Assembly: GCA_029857975.1 (NCBI GenBank)
Contig: JAOUFX010000174.1
Coordinates: 1-6,510 of the forward strand
Direction of reading: 5' to 3'
From: Deltaproteobacteria bacterium
GTDB taxonomy: Bacteria; Desulfobacterota; SM23-61
Length of the DNA: 6,510 nucleotides
The notes beneath the pieces were generated by a model, which worked only from the letters and a program-made list of their open reading frames with translations, did no database searches and was not told the DNA's origin. Numbering within the stretch: the first letter of the stretch is position 1; each line of letters begins with the position of its first letter. Both the position numbers and the translations under genes were made by a program. Positions 1-5,967 of this stretch are shown here, piece by piece.

Positions 1-21
1 GGAGATCTCTTGAAAGAATAA
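1..21 (+). CDS. 3' end of an unidentified upstream gene (partial)
   Basis: In frame 1 the first bases read G-D-L-L-K-E followed by TAA at 19-21. Six residues cannot identify the product. The support is positional: the inverted repeat that follows starts 3 bases after this stop, and the three repeats inside the operon likewise start 2-4 bases after the stop codons of cooS, acsB and acsC. By analogy the preceding gene ends here and lies in the same orientation, probably in the same operon. A nickel-insertion ATPase (cooC/acsF) or another acetyl-CoA pathway gene would be a natural neighbour, but that is a guess. Frame 3 is also open to about position 105, but it would have to translate through the repeat. 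Confidence 0.35.
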   Translation, partial: GDLLKE

Positions 22-24
22 ATG

Positions 25-122
25 GCTTTCAGCCATCGGCTACCGGCAATCAGCAAAAACAAACATTTTGGTTGATGAAGGAAGGTGTTTTAGCTGAAGG
101 CTGACCGCTGAGAGCTGATTGC
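25..122. repeat. heptamer-built inverted repeat upstream of cooS
   Basis: The left arm (25-54) is four 7-base units after a leading GC: TTTCAGC, CATCGGC, TACCGGC, AATCAGC. The right arm (93-122) is GCTGAAG, GCTGACC, GCTGAGA, GCTGATT followed by GC. Read on one strand, the shared unit is NNTCAGC. The arms are complementary at 19 of 30 positions, with two more G-U pairs, and the mismatches lie mostly at the free NN positions. The helix can extend inward through AAAAC (56-60) with GTTTT (87-91). The loop between the arms is 38 bases. The element fills most of the 125-base gap between the presumed upstream stop and the cooS start, and I see no convincing promoter in the rest. Its function is unknown. 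Confidence 0.8.
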
Positions 123-130
123 TTCTTAAC

Positions 131-138
131 GAGGAGGG
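131..138 (+). promoter_or_regulatory. ribosome-binding site of cooS
   Basis: The purine-rich GAGGAGGG lies 8 bases before the ATG at 147 and 8 bases after the end of the heptamer inverted repeat. It supports the chosen cooS start. Confidence 0.8.
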
Positions 139-146
139 TTATTTCA

Positions 147-2111
147 ATGGCAGAAGAAAAAAGTGTGGACAAAGCCACGCTGGAAATGTTGGCCAAAGCC
201 AAAGCGGATAAAGTGAGCACGGTTTTTGATCGGGCGGAAGAAATGAAGCCTTGCCCCATCGGCGCGGAAGGGAGTTGCTGTAAAAACTGCGCCATGGGTC
301 CCTGTCGGGTGCCAGCCCCTAAAAAGAAAGCAGAAACTGGGGGAGAGAAGGCAAAGAGAAAGGGCGTCTGCGGTGCAACCGCAGAAACCATATCAGCAAG
401 AAATTTTGTCCGCATGATTGCTGCGGGAACATCCGCCCATTCCGACCATGCTCGGGGAGTGGTTGAGCTTTTCTTAGGCACGGCCAGGGGAGAAGTGCCC
501 GGGTATGCGATCAAAGACGAGCAGAAACTCTATCAGGTGGCTTTGGATTTGGGCATTGAAATCGGCGATCGCTCGGTGAAGGAGATTGCCATCGAAGTAG
601 GAGAAAAATGCCTGGCCGAGTTCGGAAGGCAACACGGGGAACTCCACTTCGTCAAGCGGGCGCCCCTGAAACGGCAAGAACTCTGGAGGAAGTTGGGAAT
701 TGCCCCGCGGGGCATTGACCGTGAGGTCGTGGAATTGATGCATCGGACCCATATGGGAGTGGATCAGGATTACCACAATCTTCTCCTCCAGGGATCCCGC
801 TGTGCCCTGGCGGACGGATGGGGCGGTTCGATGATCTCGACCGAACTCCAGGATATTCTTTTTGGCAACCCCGTGCCCATTTTGGGGAAGATTAACCTGG
901 GCGTGCTCAAGGAAGATCAGGTGAACGTAGTCATGCATGGCCATGAACCTCTGCTACCTGAACTTCTCGTGGTGGCCTCTCAGGATCCGGAAATTCAGGC
1001 TTACGCCAAATCCAAGGGAGCCAAGGGGATCAACCTGGCCGGGATGTGCTGCTCGGCTAATGAAGTTTTAATGCGTCACGGAATCCCCGTAGCCGGGAAT
1101 TTCCTTCAACAGGAGCTGGCCATTGTCACGGGCGCAGTGGATGCCATGGTGGTGGACGTCCAGTGTGAAATGCAATCCCTGGCCGACGTAGCCAAATGTT
1201 ACCATACCAAGGTGATCACCACTGACCGCCGGGCCAAAATGCAGGGAGCCACTCATATCGAATTTGACGAGCATCACGGTCCGGAGGTGGCCAAGAAAAT
1301 CTTACGGGCAGCCATCGATAATTTCCCGAACCGGAAAGGGAAAGTAGTGCAGATTCCTGCGGAAAGCCAGGAGATGATCGTGGGGTTTAGCCATGAAACC
1401 ATCAATTACCTGCTGGGAGGACTTTTCCGTTCTTCCTACCGGCCGCTGAACGATAACATCATCAACGGTCGCATTCGGGGCGTGGCTGGGGTCGTAGGCT
1501 GCAACAACTGCCGGACGACCCATGACAGTGCCCACCTGACCATGATCAAAGAGTTAATCAAGAACGATGTCATCGTTCTGACTACGGGATGCTCGGCTAT
1601 GGCCTGCGGCAAGGCGGGCCTGCTTACTCCGGAAGCCGCCTCCCGGTATTGCGGCCCCGGACTGGCTGAGGTCTGCGAAGCTGTGGGCATTCCTCCGATA
1701 CTGCACATGGGAGCCTGCGTGGACAACAGCCGGATTTTAATGGCGGCCACTGCGGTGGTGAAAGACGGGGGTCTGGGTGATGATATCAGCGACCTTCCCG
1801 CAGCCGGAGCCGCCCCAGAATGGATGAGCGAGAAGGCCATTGCCATCGGGCAGTACTTTGTGGCTTCGGGGGTATTCACGGTTTTTGGAACGACCTTCCC
1901 CATCACCGGAAGCGAGGAGATGTGCCAGCTTCTTTTCGAGGAGATGGAGGAAATCGTCGGCGGCAAATGGGCTTTCGAACCCGATCCTGAAAAGGCCGCC
2001 CAACTGATGATCGCCCATATCGACAAAAAGCGGAAAGCCCTTGGTTTGGATAAGGCGCGCGAACGGGTGCTTTATGACATGGCCATGCGGCGAGAGTTGG
2101 ATGCCGTTTAA
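147..2111 (+). CDS. cooS: anaerobic Ni-Fe-S carbon monoxide dehydrogenase catalytic subunit (CooS/AcsA)
   Basis: This cytoplasmic enzyme interconverts CO2 and CO. In the CODH/ACS complex it is the homodimeric core that supplies CO to AcsB through an internal channel. It has 654 residues, within the usual family size. Visible cluster ligands are Cys36 and Cys44 (inter-subunit D-cluster), then Cys45, Cys48, Cys53 and Cys75 (B-cluster). Expected C-cluster ligands are present: His264 or His266 in HGHEP, Cys301/302 in GMCC, Cys340, Cys452 in GCNNC, Cys482 in TGCSA and Cys524 in HMGACVDNSR. Lys563 in PEWMSEKA and His98/His101 in AHSDHARG match the known proton-transfer residues. Assigning individual ligands relies on remembered spacing in characterised enzymes. 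The Cys53-Cys75 gap is longer than I expect and is Lys-rich. Placement directly before acsB marks it as the acetyl-CoA-pathway type (also called acsA) rather than a free-standing CO oxidiser. The start is fixed by a good ribosome site. Confidence 0.97.
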   Translation: MAEEKSVDKATLEMLAKAKADKVSTVFDRAEEMKPCPIGAEGSCCKNCAMGPCRVPAPKKKAETGGEKAKRKGVCGATAETISARNFVRMIAAGTSAHSDHARGVVELFLGTARGEVPGYAIKDEQKLYQVALDLGIEIGDRSVKEIAIEVGEKCLAEFGRQHGELHFVKRAPLKRQELWRKLGIAPRGIDREVVELMHRTHMGVDQDYHNLLLQGSRCALADGWGGSMISTELQDILFGNPVPILGKINLGVLKEDQVNVVMHGHEPLLPELLVVASQDPEIQAYAKSKGAKGINLAGMCCSANEVLMRHGIPVAGNFLQQELAIVTGAVDAMVVDVQCEMQSLADVAKCYHTKVITTDRRAKMQGATHIEFDEHHGPEVAKKILRAAIDNFPNRKGKVVQIPAESQEMIVGFSHETINYLLGGLFRSSYRPLNDNIINGRIRGVAGVVGCNNCRTTHDSAHLTMIKELIKNDVIVLTTGCSAMACGKAGLLTPEAASRYCGPGLAEVCEAVGIPPILHMGACVDNSRILMAATAVVKDGGLGDDISDLPAAGAAPEWMSEKAIAIGQYFVASGVFTVFGTTFPITGSEEMCQLLFEEMEEIVGGKWAFEPDPEKAAQLMIAHIDKKRKALGLDKARERVLYDMAMRRELDAV

Positions 2112-2113
2112 TC

Positions 2114-2186
2114 AGTGTCAGTGGGAGTAGTTAGTGTCAGTAATAAAAATTCACTGACACTGACACTGACACTCACACTCATCACT
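2114..2186. repeat. hexamer-built inverted repeat in the cooS-acsB gap
   Basis: The left arm (2114-2141) carries AGTGTCAGT at both ends with a diverged middle. The right arm (2153-2186) is three exact ACTGAC units, then ACTCAC and ACTCATCACT. Positions 2114-2141 pair with 2153-2179 at about 23 positions with one bulge, closing on an 11-base loop with the core TAAAAATT. The element starts 2 bases after the cooS stop and ends 6 bases before the acsB ribosome site, so it fills the whole 96-base gap. It is not a standard intrinsic terminator: the short CTTTTG after the arm is weak and the next gene belongs to the same pathway. A role in RNA processing or stability is possible but unproven. Confidence 0.85.
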
Positions 2187-2192
2187 CTTTTG

Positions 2193-2201
2193 TAAGGAGG
2201 T
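2193..2201 (+). promoter_or_regulatory. ribosome-binding site that fixes the GTG start of acsB
   Basis: TAAGGAGGT is a full 9-base complement of the canonical 16S rRNA 3' end and lies 6 bases before GTG at 2208. An in-frame TGA at 2202-2204 rules out any start further upstream, and the next in-frame ATG (2394) would remove about 62 residues. GTG is therefore the start. Confidence 0.9.
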
Positions 2202-2207
2202 TGAAAC

Positions 2208-4412
2208 GTGTCGAAGATCATAGCAGCAGCAGCAATTCGGGGAGGCCATAAAATCCTGGAGCGGGCGGAGAAAAAATACCAGGAGGCCCTGGAAAAGTGG
2301 GGCCCAAACCAGGAAGTTGGATTTCCCAATACTGGATATTACCTGCCCATCATTTACGGCATCCTCGGGGTTCCCGTGAAAACTTTAGGGGATATGAAGC
2401 CGATTTTAGAAAGGTGCAAAGCGCTCATTCCTCCCCTGGTCAAGGAGAAAGTCTGGCTTCCGTACTTAGCCCCGGCTTTGGATGCTGGGATGGCCACCTT
2501 CTTTGCCGAGGAAATCATCGAGGCCATCCGTTACCTTGAAGATCCTAACTTTTATATCAAAGGGGAAGACCCCACCGCGGACAACATCTGGCTGGGTGCG
2601 GCCGACGACATCATCTTGAGAAAGCGGGGCATTGAGTTTGTGGATGGAACGGCCCCGGGGTTTGCCGCCATCCTGGGGGCTGCGCCGACCAAGGAGATCG
2701 CCGCCAAAATCGCCCAGGAACTCCAGGAAAAGAACCTCTACGTGTTCATGGCCGCGGAAAACGATGGAAAACACTTCTCGGAACAGCTGGTAGAGGCGGG
2801 CGTTCAGATCGGTTGGCCGACACGCCTGGTTTCCTTCGGTCCGGACTACACGGCCACGGTCTTTGCCATGGGCTTTGCCACCCGGGCCGCCATGTCTTTC
2901 GGGGGAATTGCACCCGGTGACTACCGGAAGATCCTGATCTATAACAAGGATCGGGTTTTTGCTTTTGCCCTCCCGTTGGGCTTTGTGACGGACGAATGGT
3001 ACGCCAATGCCGCCGGGGCGATTAACTGGGGTTTCCCGGTCATTGCGGATACGCCCATTCCCCAGGTCTTACCCACGGGGATTTGCACCTATGAACACGT
3101 CGTTTCCAACATCCCTCACGACCAGATTGTCCAGAAGGCAGTTGAGGTCCGGGGATTGAAGGTTACCGTGGCCAAGGTGCCCGTGCCCGTAGCCTATGGG
3201 CCTGCTTTCGAGGGCGAACGCATCCGCGGGGAAGATATTTACTTAGAGTGCGGAGGCGGGCGGACGATCGCCGTGGAATGGACAACGACCAAGGATATGA
3301 ACGAAGTCGAAGACGGAAAAGTCGAAGTCATCGGCCCGGACATCAAAGATATCAAGCCGCCGGCGCAACTTCCCCTGGCCATCGTGGCCGAAGTCGCCGG
3401 CAGAAAAATGCAGGAAGACTTCGAACCCATCTTAGAGCGCCAGATCCACCACCTGATCAATTACGCCCAGGGGCTCATGCACATCGGACAGCGGGACATT
3501 GCCTGGGTTCGGGTCGGCAAAGGGGCCGTGGAAAAGGGGTTTACCCTGAGGCATTTGGGGGATATCCTCCACGCGAAATATCACCAGGACTTTGGCTCCA
3601 TCTTCGATAAAGTCCAGGTAAAAATCTATACAGAGGAATCCAAGGTAAAAGAGGTTTTGGAAAAAGCCCGGGGCGTCTACCGTAAGCGCGATGCCCGCAT
3701 CGAGGGCATGACCGACGAATCAGAAGAGACTTTCTATTCCTGCACCCTCTGTCAGTCTTTTGCCCCGACGCATGTGTGTATCATTACTCCGGAGAGAACC
3801 GGGCTCTGCGGAGCGTACAACTGGCTGGACGGCAAGGCCTCTAATGAGATCAACCCTACGGGACCCAACCAGCCCGTGCCCAAAATGGAAGTGATTGATC
3901 CCCTCCTGGGCCAGTGGAAAGGGGTCAATGACTTTGTCTTCAAGGCCTCGCGCCAGAAGTTGGAAAAATACAACGCCTACAGCATCATGGTTGATCCGAT
4001 GACTTCCTGTGGCTGCTTCGAGTGCATTGCCGCCGTACTGCCCATGTGCAACGGCATCATGACCGTCAACCGCGACTTTACCGGGATGACTCCCTGCGGG
4101 ATGAAATTTACGACCCTGGCTGGTTCTGTTGGCGGCGGATCCGTTACCCCGGGTTTCGTGGGCCACAGCAAGCACTACATTGGCAGCAAGAAGTTTATTA
4201 TGGCCGACGGTGGCATCAAACGCTTGGTCTGGATGCCCAAGGCGCTCAAAGAGGAAATCATGGACCGGCTGAAAAAGCGCGCCGAAGAGATCGGGATCCC
4301 CAACTTGCCAGAGATGATCGCCGATGAAACCATCGGGACGACTGAAGATGAGATCCTGCCCTTCCTGACGGAAAAGGGGCACCCGGCGCTTTCCATGCCG
4401 TCGTTGTTCTAA
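2208..4412 (+). CDS. acsB: acetyl-CoA synthase, alpha subunit of CODH/ACS
   Basis: This enzyme makes acetyl-CoA from CO (from CooS), a methyl group (from the corrinoid protein) and CoA. It is 734 residues, close to the roughly 729 of the Moorella enzyme, with the N-terminal CODH-contacting domain that archaeal CdhC lacks. The A-cluster is complete. Cys512, Cys515, Cys524 and Cys534 have the family spacing (3, 9, 10) for the [4Fe-4S] cluster, and Cys601-Gly602-Cys603 gives the motif that binds the distal nickel. The spacing from Cys534 to Cys601 (67) also matches Moorella numbering (528 to 595). Phe518 corresponds to the phenylalanine that gates access to the proximal nickel. The C-terminal region, including GSVGGGSVTPGFVGHSKHYIGS, is typical of the A-cluster domain. 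Translation starts at GTG with a perfect Shine-Dalgarno site. The gene lies between two hexamer inverted repeats. Confidence 0.98.
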   Translation: MSKIIAAAAIRGGHKILERAEKKYQEALEKWGPNQEVGFPNTGYYLPIIYGILGVPVKTLGDMKPILERCKALIPPLVKEKVWLPYLAPALDAGMATFFAEEIIEAIRYLEDPNFYIKGEDPTADNIWLGAADDIILRKRGIEFVDGTAPGFAAILGAAPTKEIAAKIAQELQEKNLYVFMAAENDGKHFSEQLVEAGVQIGWPTRLVSFGPDYTATVFAMGFATRAAMSFGGIAPGDYRKILIYNKDRVFAFALPLGFVTDEWYANAAGAINWGFPVIADTPIPQVLPTGICTYEHVVSNIPHDQIVQKAVEVRGLKVTVAKVPVPVAYGPAFEGERIRGEDIYLECGGGRTIAVEWTTTKDMNEVEDGKVEVIGPDIKDIKPPAQLPLAIVAEVAGRKMQEDFEPILERQIHHLINYAQGLMHIGQRDIAWVRVGKGAVEKGFTLRHLGDILHAKYHQDFGSIFDKVQVKIYTEESKVKEVLEKARGVYRKRDARIEGMTDESEETFYSCTLCQSFAPTHVCIITPERTGLCGAYNWLDGKASNEINPTGPNQPVPKMEVIDPLLGQWKGVNDFVFKASRQKLEKYNAYSIMVDPMTSCGCFECIAAVLPMCNGIMTVNRDFTGMTPCGMKFTTLAGSVGGGSVTPGFVGHSKHYIGSKKFIMADGGIKRLVWMPKALKEEIMDRLKKRAEEIGIPNLPEMIADETIGTTEDEILPFLTEKGHPALSMPSLF

Positions 4413-4415
4413 AAA

Positions 4416-4491
4416 CAGTGTCAGTGTCAGTGTGAGGGTCAGTGAAAAATATTGATTTTCCTACTCACACTGACACTCACACTCATCACTG
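4416..4491. repeat. hexamer-built inverted repeat in the acsB-acsC gap
   Basis: The left arm (4416-4443) contains CAGTGTCAGTGTCAGTGTG and then GGGTCAGT. The right arm (4463-4491) is ACTCAC, ACTGAC, ACTCAC, ACTCATC, ACTG. About 23 of 28 left-arm bases pair, with one bulge. The helix can continue through GAAAA (4444-4448) with TTTTC (4456-4460), leaving a 7-base tip. The repeat starts 3 bases after the acsB stop and ends 10 bases before the acsC ribosome site. The last 24 bases before its final G (4467-4490) are identical to 2163-2186 in the preceding gap. No run of T follows that would make it an intrinsic terminator. Confidence 0.85.
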
Positions 4492-4501
4492 TATTTAAAA
4501 A

Positions 4502-4507
4502 AAGGAG
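4502..4507 (+). promoter_or_regulatory. ribosome-binding site that sets the acsC start at 4516
   Basis: AAGGAG lies 8 bases before ATG at 4516. An in-frame GTG at 4507 would give a protein three residues longer, but it overlaps this ribosome site and has no site of its own. The ATG start also puts the first cluster cysteine at residue 17, as in characterised AcsC. Confidence 0.88.
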
Positions 4508-4515
4508 TGAGAGAG

Positions 4516-5868
4516 ATGGCTCTGACAGGAATCGAAATTTTCAAAAAGCTTCCCAAGACGAACTGTGGCGAGTGCGGCGTTCCTACCTGCCTGGCTTTTG
4601 CCATGAAATTGGCCGCCGGGCAAGCGGAGCTGTCCGCGTGCCCCTATGTGTCCGAAGAGGCCAAGGCGGCGTTGGAAGAAGCTTCCGCTCCTCCCATTCG
4701 TCCTTTGGCCATCGGCACGGGGGATAAGGCTCTGAAGATCGGGGGCGAGACGGTAATGTTCCGCCATGAGAAACGGTTCGTCAATCCTACGGGAATTGCC
4801 GTTCTCGTTACCGACAAGATGAATGAGGCCGAAGTGGATAAACGCTTGAAGAAATTGAATGAGCTGAAATTCGAGCGCGTCGGCCTCACCCTGCAGGCGG
4901 ACCTTGTGGCCGTCAAGGGGGAGTCGGGAGATCCGGCCCAATTTGAATCTTTGGTGAAAAAAGTGAAAGAAAAACTGGACGGCAAAGGTATAGTGCTGAT
5001 GAGCGAAGACCCCCAGGTCCTGAGCGCGGGTGCTAAAGCCTGCGCCGACCGCAAGCCTTTGCTGTACGCCGCCACCAAAGCGAATGCCGATGCGATGGCG
5101 GGCCTGGCGAAGGAAATTTCCGCTCCCCTGGCGGTGAAAGGGGACAGCCTGGACGAATTGGCGGAGCTGACCACAAAACTGACCGCTGCCGGGTTAAAGG
5201 ATTTGGTCCTGGATTCCGGCGCCCGCACACCCAAAAAAGCACTGGAAGACCAGATCGTCATGCGGCGGGCAGCTTTGGTAAAAAAATTCCGTCCTCTGGG
5301 ATTCCCAACGATTACTTTCCCCTGCGCCATGACCAACGACCCGATGAAGGAAACGCTCCTGGCTTCCATGCTTATAGCCAAATATGGGGGAATCGTGGTC
5401 CTTTCGGACCTCGAAGGTCACACCCTCTTTCCCCTCTTATTAGAACGGATGAATATCTATACCGATCCGCAACGTCCGATGGCCACCACCGAGGGAATCT
5501 ATGAGGTTGGAGGGCCGGGAGAAAATTCTCCGGTTCTGATTACTTCCAATTTCTCTCTGACCTACTTCATCGTTTCAGGCGAGATCGAAGGAAGTCGGAT
5601 TCCCAGCTGGCTTCTGGTCAAAGATACGGAGGGGCTGTCCGTCATGACCGCCTGGGCAGCCGGGAAATTTGGCGCCGATGTTATCGCCCCCTTTGTAAAA
5701 AAATGCGGCATTGCCGATAAGGTGAAGCATCGTAAGTTGATCATACCGGGTTACGCAGCGGTCATTAGCGGAGAGTTGGAAGAAGAGCTGCCGGACTGGC
5801 AGATCCTGATCGGCCCGAGGGAAGCCGGCCACATTCCCGCTTACATCAAGATGTGGAAACCAGAATAA
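4516..5868 (+). CDS. acsC: corrinoid iron-sulfur protein large (gamma) subunit
   Basis: AcsC carries methyl groups. With the small subunit AcsD it binds a cobamide whose cobalt takes the methyl from AcsE and delivers it to the AcsB A-cluster. From ATG 4516 the protein has 450 residues, close to the family's usual length. The N-terminal domain has Cys17, Cys20, Cys25 and Cys42 (NCGECGVPTC, then C after 16 residues), which bind the low-potential [4Fe-4S] cluster that reactivates oxidised Co(II). The middle (about 90-320) fits the family's TIM-barrel domain. The C-terminal part (about 325-450), with SNFSLTYF at 344-351 and IPGYAAVISGELEEELPDW at 410-428, fits the corrinoid-binding domain. No acsD follows: the next gene, 99 bases on, is acsE. 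The partner must be encoded elsewhere, possibly just outside the window. Confidence 0.96.
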   Translation: MALTGIEIFKKLPKTNCGECGVPTCLAFAMKLAAGQAELSACPYVSEEAKAALEEASAPPIRPLAIGTGDKALKIGGETVMFRHEKRFVNPTGIAVLVTDKMNEAEVDKRLKKLNELKFERVGLTLQADLVAVKGESGDPAQFESLVKKVKEKLDGKGIVLMSEDPQVLSAGAKACADRKPLLYAATKANADAMAGLAKEISAPLAVKGDSLDELAELTTKLTAAGLKDLVLDSGARTPKKALEDQIVMRRAALVKKFRPLGFPTITFPCAMTNDPMKETLLASMLIAKYGGIVVLSDLEGHTLFPLLLERMNIYTDPQRPMATTEGIYEVGGPGENSPVLITSNFSLTYFIVSGEIEGSRIPSWLLVKDTEGLSVMTAWAAGKFGADVIAPFVKKCGIADKVKHRKLIIPGYAAVISGELEEELPDWQILIGPREAGHIPAYIKMWKPE

Positions 5869-5872
5869 AATA

Positions 5873-5944
5873 GGGTCAGTGCGAGCGTGAGTGTCAGTGT
5901 CACAGAAAAATTTATTAACTGACACTCACCACTGACACTGACAC
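5873..5944. repeat. hexamer-built inverted repeat in the acsC-acsE gap
   Basis: The left arm (5873-5898) reads GGGTCAGTG, a diverged GCGAGC middle, then GTGAGTGTCAGT. The right arm (5918-5944) is ACTGAC, ACTCACC, ACTGAC, ACTGAC, AC. About 23 of 27 positions pair, including an uninterrupted 12-base inner stem, around a 19-base loop with the core GAAAAATTTATT. It starts 4 bases after the acsC stop and ends 10 bases before the acsE ribosome site. CACTGTATTT at its downstream edge (5942-5951) recurs at 4487-4496 in the preceding gap. The following TATTTT is too short and interrupted for a convincing terminator. Confidence 0.85.
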
Positions 5945-5954
5945 TGTATTTTAA

Positions 5955-5961
5955 AAGGAGG
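5955..5961 (+). promoter_or_regulatory. ribosome-binding site of acsE
   Basis: AAGGAGG lies 6 bases before ATG at 5968 and supports that start. Confidence 0.85.
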
Positions 5962-5967
5962 ATTGCA

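Noticed and set aside
25..122. CRISPR array
   Set aside because: The repeated units are 6-7 bases with no unique spacers, and they occur as opposed arms of a hairpin.
1..146. Sigma-70-like promoter before cooS
   Set aside because: I could not find -35 and -10 boxes with acceptable spacing that stood out from the background, and the upstream gene end suggests read-through transcription.
2114..2192. Intergenic hairpins as intrinsic transcription terminators
   Set aside because: None is followed by a clean run of T (CTTTTG, GTATTTAAA and GTATTTTAAA instead), and the downstream genes act in the same complex. Partial attenuation cannot be excluded.
2108..2329. Minus-strand open frame with repeated S-V residues across the cooS-acsB hairpin
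   Set aside because: The repeated residues are a by-product of translating tandem hexamers. It overlaps the start of acsB and has no ribosome site or recognisable domain.
3720..4382. 220-codon minus-strand open frame opposite acsB
   Set aside because: It lies wholly opposite the A-cluster domain of acsB. Long antisense frames are common in such codon usage, and no domain or ribosome site was seen.
4507..4515. GTG at 4507 as the acsC start
   Set aside because: It overlaps the AAGGAG ribosome site, while ATG 4516 has correct spacing and gives the expected cysteine position 17.
4452..4727. Plus-strand open frame starting in the acsB-acsC hairpin (L-T-L-T-L-T repeats)
   Set aside because: It is the hexamer arm read in one frame and then runs out of frame through acsC, whose own frame carries a complete iron-sulfur motif.
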